Positions 27,082 through 35,964 of a stretch of DNA of 64,000 nt are shown one piece after another; positions within the stretch are counted from its first letter, which is position 1; every line of letters starts with the position of its first letter. The DNA is taken from contig JAZUIF010000043.1 in assembly GCA_045642085.1 (NCBI GenBank), positions 1 through 64,000 of the forward strand, in the 5' to 3' direction. Below the pieces are notes generated by a model. It had not been told where the DNA came from. It did not search any database and saw only the letters and a list, made by a program, of their open reading frames with translations. The stretch is from UBA1723 sp045642085 (lineage in GTDB: Bacteria; Bacteroidota; Bacteroidia; Bacteroidales; Paludibacteraceae). Both the position numbers and the translations under genes were made by a program.

Positions 27082-27354
27082 ATGAACATTAAGCCATTAG
27101 CAGACAGAGTGCTTGTTAAGCCTGTCGCAGCAGAAGAGAAGACAGCGTTGGGAATCATCATTCCAGACACTGCAAAAGAGAAACCGTTGAAGGGTGAGGT
27201 TCTATCTATCGGTAACGGTACTAAGGACGAGGAGATGGTAGTGAAGGTTGGCGACACTGTTCTATACGGAAAGTATGCTGGAACTGAACTTGAACTTGAC
27301 GGTGAGAAGTATTTGATCATGCGTCAGAGCGACATCTTGGCGATCATTGGATAA
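27082..27354 (+). CDS. groES: GroES co-chaperonin
   Basis: 90 residues, standard length for the family. MNIKPLADRVLVKPVAAEEK begins the domain; the mobile loop that binds GroEL is EEKTALGIIIPDTAKEKP; the end (KYLIMRQSDILAII) is typical. It caps the GroEL ring to form the folding chamber in the cytosol. groEL follows after 37 bases. Confidence 0.98.
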   Translation: MNIKPLADRVLVKPVAAEEKTALGIIIPDTAKEKPLKGEVLSIGNGTKDEEMVVKVGDTVLYGKYAGTELELDGEKYLIMRQSDILAIIG

Positions 27355-27391
27355 TTTTTAATTAATAGTTAAGAGTTAATAATTAATAGTT

Positions 27392-29029
27392 ATGGCAAAA
27401 GAGATTAAATTCGACATAGATGCTCGCGACCTATTGAAGAAGGGTGTAGACGAGTTGGCAAACGCAGTAAAGGTAACACTTGGACCTAAGGGTCGCAATG
27501 TGATCATCGAGAAGAAGTTCGGTGCTCCACACATCACTAAGGATGGTGTCAGCGTTGCAAAAGAGATCGAACTTTCTGATCCATACCAGAACATGGGTGC
27601 TCAGATTGTTAAGGAGGTTGCGTCTAAGACTAATGATAAGGCGGGCGACGGTACAACTACAGCTACAGTTCTTGCTCAGTCTATCATCACTGTAGGTTTG
27701 AAGAACGTGGCTGCAGGCGCTAATCCAATGGATTTGAAGCGTGGTATCGACAAGGCTGTAGCTAAGGTGGTTGATAGCATCAAGGCTCAGGCTAAGGAGG
27801 TTGGCGACGACAATCAGAAGATCGAGCAGGTAGCGACTATCTCAGCCAACAACGACAGCGAGATCGGTAAGCTTATCGCAAGCGCTATGGCGAAGGTAAA
27901 GAAAGAGGGTGTCATCACAGTTGAAGAGGCAAAGGGTACTGACACTACAGTTGATGTAGTTGAGGGTATGCAGTTCGACAGAGGTTACCTTTCTCCATAC
28001 TTCGTTACAAACACAGAGAAGATGGAGTGTGAGATGGAGAACCCATTCGTACTTATCCACGACAAGAAGATTTCTAACCTAAAGGATATCCTTCCATTGC
28101 TTGAGGCATCAGTTCAGGCTGGACGTCCTCTATTGGTTATCGCAGAGGATATCGACGGTGAGGCATTGACAACATTGGTTGTTAACCGTCTACGCGGATC
28201 ATTGAAGATTTGTGCTGTTAAGGCACCAGGATTCGGAGACCGTCGTAAGGAAATGCTTCAGGATATCGCAGTTTTGACAGGCGGTACAGTTGTTTCAGAG
28301 GAGCAGGGAATCCAGCTTGCTTCAGCCACAATCGAGATGCTTGGTAAGGCAGAGAAGATCACAGTCAACAAGGATAACACAACTATCGTCAACGGTGCTG
28401 GTTCAAAGGAGGCTATCGCACAGAGAGTCGCTCAAATCAAGGCACAGATCGACGCTACAAAGTCAGACTACGACCGTGAGAAGCTTCAGGAGCGTTTGGC
28501 TAAGTTGGCAGGTGGAGTTGCAGTTCTTTACGTAGGTGCTCCATCAGAGGTTGAGATGAAGGAGAAGAAAGATCGCGTAGATGATGCACTTTCTGCGACA
28601 CGTGCCGCTGTAGAGGAAGGAATCGTTCCTGGTGGTGGTGTAGCTCTTATCCGTGCTATCGAGTCGCTAGAGGGTGTTACAGGCGAGAACGACGACGAGA
28701 CAACAGGTATCGAGATCGTTAAGCGTGCTATCGAGGAGCCACTTCGTCAGATTGTAGCAAACGCAGGTAAGGAAGGTGCAGTTATTGTACAGAAGGTAAG
28801 AGAAGGCAAGGGAGACTACGGTTACAATGCCCGCACAGATAAGTTTGAGAACTTCTACGAGGCAGGTGTTATCGACCCTGCTAAGGTAACTCGCGTCGCA
28901 TTAGAGAACGCAGCATCAATCGCAGGTATGCTTCTTACAACTGAGTGCGTTATCTCAGAGAAGAAAGAGGCAGCTCCAGCAGCAGCTCCTGTAGCTCCAG
29001 GAATGGGCGGCATGGGTGGCATGATGTAA
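27392..29029 (+). CDS. groEL: GroEL chaperonin
   Basis: 545 residues. Visible hallmarks are LGPKGRNVIIEKKFGAP, the ATP-binding GDGTTTATVLAQ, the apical domain with FDRGYLSPYFVTN, APGFGDRRKEML, EEGIVPGGGVALIRA and the C-terminal GMGGMGGMM tail. It forms the double-ring chamber with GroES. Codon use is highly biased (GGT, CGT, AAG), as expected for an abundant protein. A strong terminator follows. Confidence 0.99.
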   Translation: MAKEIKFDIDARDLLKKGVDELANAVKVTLGPKGRNVIIEKKFGAPHITKDGVSVAKEIELSDPYQNMGAQIVKEVASKTNDKAGDGTTTATVLAQSIITVGLKNVAAGANPMDLKRGIDKAVAKVVDSIKAQAKEVGDDNQKIEQVATISANNDSEIGKLIASAMAKVKKEGVITVEEAKGTDTTVDVVEGMQFDRGYLSPYFVTNTEKMECEMENPFVLIHDKKISNLKDILPLLEASVQAGRPLLVIAEDIDGEALTTLVVNRLRGSLKICAVKAPGFGDRRKEMLQDIAVLTGGTVVSEEQGIQLASATIEMLGKAEKITVNKDNTTIVNGAGSKEAIAQRVAQIKAQIDATKSDYDREKLQERLAKLAGGVAVLYVGAPSEVEMKEKKDRVDDALSATRAAVEEGIVPGGGVALIRAIESLEGVTGENDDETTGIEIVKRAIEEPLRQIVANAGKEGAVIVQKVREGKGDYGYNARTDKFENFYEAGVIDPAKVTRVALENAASIAGMLLTTECVISEKKEAAPAAAPVAPGMGGMGGMM

Positions 29030-29089
29030 TAAATGCTAAATGATGAATGTGGATTGCTAAATTAGCAAACGCATAAACCCATAAAACAC

Positions 29090-29125
29090 AAGCGGTCGGG
29101 ACTTACGTTCCGACCGCTTTTTTAT
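29090..29125 (+). terminator. Terminator after groEL
   Basis: AAGCGGTCGG and CCGACCGCTT form a 10-bp stem, followed by T residues. It sits between convergent groEL and the GH5 gene. Confidence 0.85.
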
Positions 29126-29187
29126 GCATTTAATGCACATTTACTCATCCTTAATATGGATGATAGTCTAGTTAGTAATTTCAAATC

Positions 29188-30456
29188 TTACCAAGGATAT
29201 TTTCCTTCATTCATTCCATTTAGCAAGCCTTCAAGAGCAAGTGGATATAGACATTTTTTCTCTGATCTGTCGAACAATGTGTTTGGAGTATCCCAAAGCA
29301 CAGGCACGATACCATTGTTTATTGCCGATTTAACCAAATAATTATAGTAATATCTACGGCTCTCCTCAAACTTCTGAAGATCAGATCCAGAAAGCACTTT
29401 ATCACGATTCATAGCCATAAACTCGCCCATGATTACTGGAATCTTCTTTGACACGTAAGTGTTCTTAATAGCAGAGAATTCGCTGTCGACATTCTTCTCT
29501 GTATGCCAGTCGCAAGTTCTATTCACACCATTTACATAAGTATTTTTGTATGGTTCACCCCAAAAGAAATGCATCTTTCCCCAATCAGCATCTTCTTCCA
29601 TAAGAGTGTATGTGTATGGATAATAATGGAACTCCATCATCATACGTTCATCAATAATATCAGTAGGGATTAGTTCCGGATGTTTAGCACAATGTTCAGC
29701 CGACGTCTCCATAGCCTGAACAATCAAGCATCTGCTTTTATTGTAGCCCTCGCTTGAACGAACCGCGTCGACAAATGTCTGATGATAAGACTTCAATACA
29801 GAATCATCTTTTTTCCCGTCTCTACCAGGCTCGTTTGCACTGGCGAAAATCAATCTTTCATCATACTCTTTGAAAGCGTCAGCAATCTGAAGCCACAAAG
29901 ATTTCTGAGTGGCATTCACACTCGTCTTTGATCCAGAGTCGACATTCTCCTCAAGCCAACCGTTATCCCAATGGATATTGACAATGGCGTACATGTCATA
30001 CTCAAAACAGTAGTCGACAATAGTCTTTATTCTATTAATCCAAAATTCAGGGATTTTTCCTCCATTTGCAGAAGCATACCAGTTCCAAGACGTCGGAATA
30101 CGAACCGAAGAAAATCCCGCGTCTTTATACATCTTCACCATTTCTTTTGTGATCTCAGGACTACCCCAGCCTGTTTCATTACTCTTGTCTGTACCAATCC
30201 AGCTTGCACACACCTCGAATGTATTTCCGATATTGATACCTAGTCCCATCTTCTTTGCTATTTCCGTAGCAGTAGACGGACAATACAAACTATTTGGATC
30301 AACTACAGGCTTTTGCCAAAACGTCACACTGTCTAAATCATCAACATTAAAAGTTACAATCTCTCCATTCTTCTGATGAACAGACATGCGTTGTGATTGA
30401 GAAAACACAAACTGTGAAATCAATAATGAAATCACAAAGAATATAAGTCTAGCCAT
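29188..30456 (-). CDS. GH5 endoglucanase without CTD, with N-terminal beta motif
   Basis: 422 residues with a signal peptide (MARLIFFVISLLISQFVFSQ). Residues 24-46 (MSVHQKNGEIVTFNVDDL, then DSVTF) match a short motif found after the signal peptide of other surface proteins in this window (see 50226, 52680, 57375). The GH5 domain starts near 60 with ATEIAKKMGLGINIGNTFE; the acid/base is E209 in FASANEPG and the nucleophile E345 in PVIMGEF, with SVRIPTSWNW and VNIHWDN also typical. Expected activity is endo-beta-1,4-glucanase or a related mannanase/xyloglucanase. Unlike the neighbouring enzymes it ends in MNEGKYPW and carries no T9SS CTD. Confidence 0.88.
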   Translation of the reverse strand: MARLIFFVISLLISQFVFSQSQRMSVHQKNGEIVTFNVDDLDSVTFWQKPVVDPNSLYCPSTATEIAKKMGLGINIGNTFEVCASWIGTDKSNETGWGSPEITKEMVKMYKDAGFSSVRIPTSWNWYASANGGKIPEFWINRIKTIVDYCFEYDMYAIVNIHWDNGWLEENVDSGSKTSVNATQKSLWLQIADAFKEYDERLIFASANEPGRDGKKDDSVLKSYHQTFVDAVRSSEGYNKSRCLIVQAMETSAEHCAKHPELIPTDIIDERMMMEFHYYPYTYTLMEEDADWGKMHFFWGEPYKNTYVNGVNRTCDWHTEKNVDSEFSAIKNTYVSKKIPVIMGEFMAMNRDKVLSGSDLQKFEESRRYYYNYLVKSAINNGIVPVLWDTPNTLFDRSEKKCLYPLALEGLLNGMNEGKYPW

Positions 30457-30481
30457 AAATATATTGAATTAACATTTTCGG

Positions 30482-30489
30482 CAAAGGTA
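30482..30489 (-). promoter_or_regulatory. Promoter -7 of the GH5 gene at 29188
   Basis: Read on the minus strand, TACCTTTG fits TAnnTTTG and lies about 26 bases before the start codon at 30456, downstream of the upstream gene's terminator. The GH5 gene therefore has its own promoter. Confidence 0.5.
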
Positions 30490-30564
30490 TTGATAAAACC
30501 GATTATCGGCGGTAGACATAGGTACCAAAAAGCAATGTCATTTATATCAGACAATCAACGCATA

Positions 30565-30605
30565 ATAAAAAAGAGTGCGTCTCCCTCTCGGGAAAACGCA
30601 CTCTA
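30565..30605 (-). terminator. Terminator of the triple-GH11 gene
   Basis: GAGTGCGT and ACGCACTC (30573-30580 and 30596-30603) form an 8-bp stem, and on the minus strand a T run follows. Confidence 0.8.
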
Positions 30606-30673
30606 TCAATCTAAAACTAACTAGACCTTTGAAACAACGTGTTTGTAAATTGTTTCTATGTCAAAAACGCATT

Positions 30674-33600
30674 CTATTTCAAAACATTGATTTTCTTTAC
30701 TTCCTCCTTAGTTGCAGTCTTAACAACAACTGCGTAAGTACCAGAAGTAAGATTTGAAACATTGATTGTAGACTCAGTTGACACTACAACTGTACGGCCT
30801 AACATATCAACTATTCTAACTGACTCAAGATCCTCTGCAAACACGTTGATTTCGTCGCTTGCTGGGTTTGGAGCAATTACGATTGCACTAGCGTTTACAT
30901 TCTCAACATCTGTCTTATTTGGATCGATGAACTTAATGTAATCGATGTTAGTGTAATCATTATCGAAGTTAACCTTAATTGTATGCTCACCCTTAGCTAG
31001 AGTAATCTTACCTTTAGCAATTGAATAAGTATCCCAATCTTCAGAAACACCCTTACCTGTTAGAGAGCAACCCTTCTTGCCATCTACCAAGATTGTGATC
31101 TTAGGATCAGTGCTTCCGTTTGCCATGTATGCCTCTACATCGTATTCACCAGCAGAAGCAACATCTACTGTATACTTCAACCACTCGTCAGTTGCAGTGT
31201 AACCTACAGAGTAACCATCATTAGCAGCTACGATATCAACACCATCCTTACGGTATTCCTTACCCTCGTTAGTGTCATCTGTATCATAGTAACCGAATCC
31301 GTTACCACCCTTGTCGTAGTTCTCACACTCAAGTGTTCCAGGGATTGCGATTACTCCCTTATATGGCTCCTCAGTCTCAGTTGGCTTAGCAGGTGCAGTT
31401 GAATAAACCTTATCACCCATCCAAACATTACCATACTTCATGTCGAAGCTTCCTGAACCAGAACCAACCTCACATAGGAACTTACAATCGTAAAGTGCTC
31501 CAAGAGTAACGTTAGAAGCCCACTTTCTCATGTGCTCTGAAATTGAGATATGACCACACTTACGAGGAGTTGTTCTAACTGCAAACACCTGCTTGAATGT
31601 TGATGTACCAGAGATTGAAGGAGCATTGTTACGTGTACCGATATACAAATCGTAAGTACCCTCGTCAGCGATTGTATATGAACCAACCTTATTAGCTCCG
31701 TAGTACAATCCCTGCTGCTTAGCTGTGCTTCCGAAGAATGTGTTCTCTACGATGTAGTACTCAACCTCGTTAGGAACCTTTGTCCATCCATAGATACCGA
31801 TGTAGTTGTAACCACCACCTGTACCAGTGAAATCGTAGTTAAAGTCACAATGTAGATCTTTCTCTAGTTCACTTGGCTTTGGACCTGTACCCCAGTATAG
31901 ACCGATACGGCAAAGCAAGTCGTCTGGATTATTCCAGTTAGCCTTGAACTGGAACTTACCCTTCTCAGCGTAATATTCCATAGAAGCATTATTACCTGAG
32001 TTAGTCCACATCTCATAGTTGAATCCACCAGCGATATTGTGTGTACCACCGTTCTGTGCTTTCTGACCGCTTCCCATTGAGCTGAATGTTCCACATGGGT
32101 TAACACCTGTAACCTCACCACCTGTTGATCCTCCTTGTGAACCGCCAGTTTCACCACCTGTTTCACCACCTGTTGAACCACCTTGTGATCCACCAGCATT
32201 TGGATCCTCGATTGCATCCTTAGAGAATACCAAGTAGTCGATATTAGTGTAATCGTTATCGAAATTGATCTTTAGTGTATGCTCACCCTTAGAAAGAGTG
32301 ATCTTACCTGTAGCCATTGAATAAGTATCCCAGTCGCCTGCACCCTTACCAGTTAGAGAAGTTGCATTCTTTCCATCTACAAGAAGTGAAATCTTAGGAT
32401 CAGCATTACCATTTGCCATATAAGCACCTACATTGAAAGTAGCAGCCTCCTCAACATTGATTGTATACTTCAACCACTCGTCAGCAGCTGTGTAACCTAC
32501 AGCATAACCTGTACCTGCCTTTACGATATCAACACCATCCTTACGGTATTGCTCACCCTCGTTAGTGTTGTCTGTATCATAGTAACCGAATCCGTTACCA
32601 CCCTTGTCGTAGTTCTCACACTCAAGTTTACCAGGGACAGCGATTGCTCCCTTGTATGGCTCCTCTGTCTCAGATGGTTTAGCTGGCTGAGTTGAACCAC
32701 CACCGCTTGTCTTGTCGCCAATCCAAACATTACCATACTTCATATCAAAGCTACCTGAACCAGAACCTACCTCACAAAGGAATTTACAATCGTAAAGTGC
32801 TCCAAGAGTAACGTGCTGAGCCCACTTTCTCATGTGCTCTGAGATAGAGATATGACCACACTTACGAGGAGTTGTTCTAACTGCGAACACCTGCTTAAAT
32901 GTAGATGTACCAGAGATTGAAGGAGCATTGTTACGAGTACCAATATACAAATCGTATGAACCCTCGTCAGCGATTGTATAAGAGCTAACCTTATTTGCTC
33001 CGTAGTACAATCCTTGCTGCTTAGCTGTGCTTCCGAAGAATGTATTCTCTACGATATAGTACTCAACCTCGTTAGGAACCTTTGTCCATCCATAGATACC
33101 GATGTAGTTGTAACCACCACCTGTACCAGTAAAGTCGTAGTTGAAATCACAGTGAAGATCACCGCTTAGCTCACTTGGCTTAGGACCTGTACCCCAGTAA
33201 AGACCGATACGGCAAAGCAAGTCGTGTGGATTATTCCAATTAGCCTTGAACTGGAACTTACCCTTCTCTGAGTAGTACTGCATTGATGCATTGTTACCAG
33301 AGTTTGTCCACATCTCGTAGTTGAAACCACCATCGATATTGTGTGTTCCACCATTCTGAGCTGTCTTACCACCTGACATTGAGCTGAATGTTCCACATGG
33401 GTTAACTGCTGAACCAGTTGAGCCACCAGTGTTTCCACCAGTATTTCCTCCTGTGTTGCCTCCAGTATTTCCACCCGTGTTGCCTCCAGTATTTCCGCCT
33501 GTGTTTCCTCCAGTGTTACCACCTGTAGAACCTTCTTTAACTGTCTCGATAGTAGCGTATGTGAAATCAACATAACCAGATCCACCTCCGGCTTCAGCCA

Positions 33601-34285
33601 AAATCTGAGCCTCCATGATCTGACCTAGTCTCAAACCAAGTTTGTTCCACTGACGGAAGTGCTCTGAGATATTAATTGTTCCGCACTGACGACGTGTCTT
33701 ACGGATAGAGAAAATCTGTGTAAATGTAGAGTTACCCCACTTAGAAGCACCAGTACGAGAACCAGACCAAACTACATACTCATCACCGTCAACAGTGATA
33801 GTACCATAGTTCTTACCGATGTAAGAACCACCTGGATTACCACGGTCGTGCAACCAGTCGTCTACGATATAATACTCAATCTGTGGATTATCCATCCATC
33901 CGTAGATACCAATGTATGAGTATGTACCACCATCGTTACCACTCTTATTGTAAGCGTAGTTAGCGACTAGGTCACCACCCAAATTGTTCCAAGATGGCTT
34001 ATTGAAAGTTTTACCTACACGGCCTAAGTAGTCACCAGCGTTGTTCCACTCTGCCTTGAAACATGCATCTTTTGGATACAATGTCAAAGCACCACCATTA
34101 CCGTCACGCCAGATCTCATACTGATAACCAGTGCTGGTATTACCAGTTTTGTTCTGATTAGAAATTTTTGTTCCGCCACTCAGCTGTGTCTTCTGAGAAC
34201 ACGGATCAACTGCTAAAGCAGTGTTTGTTGCTAGCATCACAGATGCTACGAATGCGCCAAACAATCGTTTAGAATAGTTTTTCAT
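30674..34285 (-). CDS. Triple GH11 xylanase with two CBM6 and T9SS CTD
   Basis: 1203 residues. Order: signal peptide (1-25), GH11-a (27-247), a GGNT linker repeated eight times (254-287), GH11-b (295-524), CBM6 (543-688), Gly/Ser/Thr linker, GH11-c (728-958), CBM6 (972-1120), and a T9SS type A CTD (about 1128-1203, with VIAPNPASDEINVFA and a terminal VKKINVLK). Each GH11 has the YIGIYGW core and both glutamates: nucleophile E137, E408, E842 in (I/V)EYYIV, and acid/base E231, E505, E939. It should be a cell-surface endo-beta-1,4-xylanase. GH11-b and -c with their CBM6 units are nearly identical and also match the GH11-CBM6 part of the 35965-39816 gene; GH11-a is more distant. This points to module duplication. 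Confidence 0.92.
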   Translation of the reverse strand: MKNYSKRLFGAFVASVMLATNTALAVDPCSQKTQLSGGTKISNQNKTGNTSTGYQYEIWRDGNGGALTLYPKDACFKAEWNNAGDYLGRVGKTFNKPSWNNLGGDLVANYAYNKSGNDGGTYSYIGIYGWMDNPQIEYYIVDDWLHDRGNPGGSYIGKNYGTITVDGDEYVVWSGSRTGASKWGNSTFTQIFSIRKTRRQCGTINISEHFRQWNKLGLRLGQIMEAQILAEAGGGSGYVDFTYATIETVKEGSTGGNTGGNTGGNTGGNTGGNTGGNTGGNTGGNTGGSTGSAVNPCGTFSSMSGGKTAQNGGTHNIDGGFNYEMWTNSGNNASMQYYSEKGKFQFKANWNNPHDLLCRIGLYWGTGPKPSELSGDLHCDFNYDFTGTGGGYNYIGIYGWTKVPNEVEYYIVENTFFGSTAKQQGLYYGANKVSSYTIADEGSYDLYIGTRNNAPSISGTSTFKQVFAVRTTPRKCGHISISEHMRKWAQHVTLGALYDCKFLCEVGSGSGSFDMKYGNVWIGDKTSGGGSTQPAKPSETEEPYKGAIAVPGKLECENYDKGGNGFGYYDTDNTNEGEQYRKDGVDIVKAGTGYAVGYTAADEWLKYTINVEEAATFNVGAYMANGNADPKISLLVDGKNATSLTGKGAGDWDTYSMATGKITLSKGEHTLKINFDNDYTNIDYLVFSKDAIEDPNAGGSQGGSTGGETGGETGGSQGGSTGGEVTGVNPCGTFSSMGSGQKAQNGGTHNIAGGFNYEMWTNSGNNASMEYYAEKGKFQFKANWNNPDDLLCRIGLYWGTGPKPSELEKDLHCDFNYDFTGTGGGYNYIGIYGWTKVPNEVEYYIVENTFFGSTAKQQGLYYGANKVGSYTIADEGTYDLYIGTRNNAPSISGTSTFKQVFAVRTTPRKCGHISISEHMRKWASNVTLGALYDCKFLCEVGSGSGSFDMKYGNVWMGDKVYSTAPAKPTETEEPYKGVIAIPGTLECENYDKGGNGFGYYDTDDTNEGKEYRKDGVDIVAANDGYSVGYTATDEWLKYTVDVASAGEYDVEAYMANGSTDPKITILVDGKKGCSLTGKGVSEDWDTYSIAKGKITLAKGEHTIKVNFDNDYTNIDYIKFIDPNKTDVENVNASAIVIAPNPASDEINVFAEDLESVRIVDMLGRTVVVSTESTINVSNLTSGTYAVVVKTATKEEVKKINVLK

Positions 34286-34311
34286 TGTGTTTTTTAGTTA
34301 TAGAGTTTAGA

Positions 34312-34378
34312 GGTCGGTCCGCTGACCAACGGTTTTTTCAGTTGTATCACCAAACAGATAACAAATTCTGTTTGTTAT
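34312..34378 (-). other. Two hairpins in the leader of the triple-GH11 gene
   Basis: An 8-bp perfect inverted repeat (ATAACAAA / TTTGTTAT, 34358-34378) and a 6-bp hairpin (GGTCGG / CTGACC, loop TCCG, 34312-34327) lie in the 113-base gap. They may be a weak terminator for the gene at 34399 and a leader structure, respectively. No consensus -7 element was found here, so the triple-GH11 gene may be read from the upstream GH11 gene. Confidence 0.4.
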
Positions 34379-34398
34379 TAGAGTTTATATAAATATGT

Positions 34399-35877
34399 TT
34401 ATTTAACTATGTTTATCTTCTTGTAGTACTCACCTGATGAAGTGACGACAACAACAATATAAACACCAGTTCTTATAGTTTCGATATTAATGACATCTCC
34501 AGCAGCTGAAGCAATCGGCATACCTGTCATACTTATCAGCTTAACCTGTTTGATATCTTCTACAGACAACACTTTGATTGTCTTATCATCAGCAACCACA
34601 TTAAATCTTGCAACGGCTGTATTCTGCTCTGACGCAGAGATTGTTGAAGTGAAATTAATGTGATCAATATTAGTATAATTATTTAGGAACACCAACCTCA
34701 TAGTATGAGGACCCTCTTCCAAGGTGATTTTACCTGTAGCTAGAGAATAAGTATCCCAATCATTTTTAACACTCTTGCCTGTAATACTGCAAGTGTCTTT
34801 AGAGTCGAAAATAAGATTTATTTTAGGGGCGGCATTTCCATTTGCCATAGAAGCCTCAACTAAATACTCATTTGTCTCATCCACATTTATGGTATATTCC
34901 AACCATTCACCAGTCTTTGTGTATCCTACAGCATAACCATCTGCAGTCTCGACAATGTCAACCCCATCATTACGATAAGCTTCTCCTTCATTTTTACGAT
35001 CACTATCATAATAAGCGACATTATAGCCACCTTTATCATAGTTCTCTACCTCAACTATACCAGGGATTGCAATTGTGTCATTAAATGGAGCCCTATCTTC
35101 TTTGACGAATGGTCCATTCTCGTCTCCAATCCACATAGTAGCATAATGGTAATCGATTGTACCCTTGTTTCCACCTGTCTCAATTGCGATCTTGCAATCG
35201 TAAAGCGGCCCAGTCTTGATTCCAATTTTCTCCCAAGCCCTTAAATGCTCTGAGACAGAAATGTGTCCACACTGACGTGTTCCACCCTGTCGCACAGAAA
35301 AAATCTGAGTAAAGGTTTTATTATCTCCCATCACTGACGGCATATTCTTCATTGTACCCTGATAAAAGTTGTACTTTGCTCCGTCTATTGTAGCTGAACC
35401 AACTGGAGTTGTATTCCAAGGATCACTCATTCGATTGTACGAATCATCACAGATATAAAACTCTACCAATGGATTCTTTGACCAACCATATACACCGATC
35501 AAAGAATAATCGTCACTATCACCAGTCTTTGTATAGGAATATTCAGCATGGATATCACCATCTAAATCTTTATATGATGGTGTGTTTTCCACTTCCTTAC
35601 CCCAGAAATATCCGACTCTCGCTATAAAATCAGCCGACTCGTTCCATTCCGCCTTGAAGGCGCAATCGGCATCATCGTAAACGGTCATCTTACCATTCCT
35701 TCCCTTGAACCAAAGTTCACTGTTGAAGCCGTTGTCGAAATCGTAGATTTCATTTTTTGTGAAAGTCATTCCTCCACTCAACTTCGTCTTCATGCTACAT
35801 GGATCTACTGCAAATGCAGATGACACATTTGACATCAAAGAAATAAAAAATAATATGAGTGTAGGAAAGTGTCTCAT
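34399..35877 (-). CDS. GH11 xylanase with CBM6 and T9SS CTD
   Basis: 492 residues from the ATG at 35877 (MRHFPTLILFFISLMSNVSS signal peptide); an in-frame ATG at 35907 is rejected because it overlaps the promoter at 35905-35912. GH11 (about 24-252) has LIGVYGW, nucleophile E139 in NPLVEFYIC and acid/base E233 in AIETGGNKG. CBM6 follows (about 263-410, with IPGIVEVENYDKGG, DGVDIVETADGYAVGY and WDTYSLATGKITL), then a degenerate CTD (about 418-492) ending YKKINIVK. The GH11 domain is the most diverged of the five; EFY replaces EYY. Function: secreted endo-xylanase, second gene of the xylanase cluster. Confidence 0.88.
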   Translation of the reverse strand: MRHFPTLILFFISLMSNVSSAFAVDPCSMKTKLSGGMTFTKNEIYDFDNGFNSELWFKGRNGKMTVYDDADCAFKAEWNESADFIARVGYFWGKEVENTPSYKDLDGDIHAEYSYTKTGDSDDYSLIGVYGWSKNPLVEFYICDDSYNRMSDPWNTTPVGSATIDGAKYNFYQGTMKNMPSVMGDNKTFTQIFSVRQGGTRQCGHISVSEHLRAWEKIGIKTGPLYDCKIAIETGGNKGTIDYHYATMWIGDENGPFVKEDRAPFNDTIAIPGIVEVENYDKGGYNVAYYDSDRKNEGEAYRNDGVDIVETADGYAVGYTKTGEWLEYTINVDETNEYLVEASMANGNAAPKINLIFDSKDTCSITGKSVKNDWDTYSLATGKITLEEGPHTMRLVFLNNYTNIDHINFTSTISASEQNTAVARFNVVADDKTIKVLSVEDIKQVKLISMTGMPIASAAGDVINIETIRTGVYIVVVVTSSGEYYKKINIVK

Positions 35878-35904
35878 GTCTAAATGTATTAGTGATTCAG
35901 ATTC

Positions 35905-35912
35905 CAAATATA
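35905..35912 (-). promoter_or_regulatory. Promoter -7 of the GH11-CBM6 gene
   Basis: On the minus strand TATATTTG fits TAnnTTTG. It lies about 28 bases before the ATG at 35877 and directly beyond the hairpin at 35914-35946. Confidence 0.5.
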
Positions 35913-35913
35913 A

Positions 35914-35946
35914 GAGTTATGACGGAATTTTCATCCGTCATAACTC
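35914..35946 (-). terminator. Hairpin after the CE4-GH11-GH8 gene
   Basis: GAGTTATGACGGA and TCCGTCATAACTC form a perfect 13-bp stem with a 7-base loop. Read on the minus strand the following tract is TTATATTT, a modest T run that at the same time contains the -7 element of the next gene. The plus-strand side has a stronger T run. Confidence 0.65.
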
Positions 35947-35964
35947 ATTTTTTTGATTTTTTTA

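Noticed and set aside
33410..33540. Regular short repeat resembling a CRISPR array
   Set aside because: The 12-base periodicity is in frame with the xylanase gene and encodes the GGNT linker; there are no spacers.
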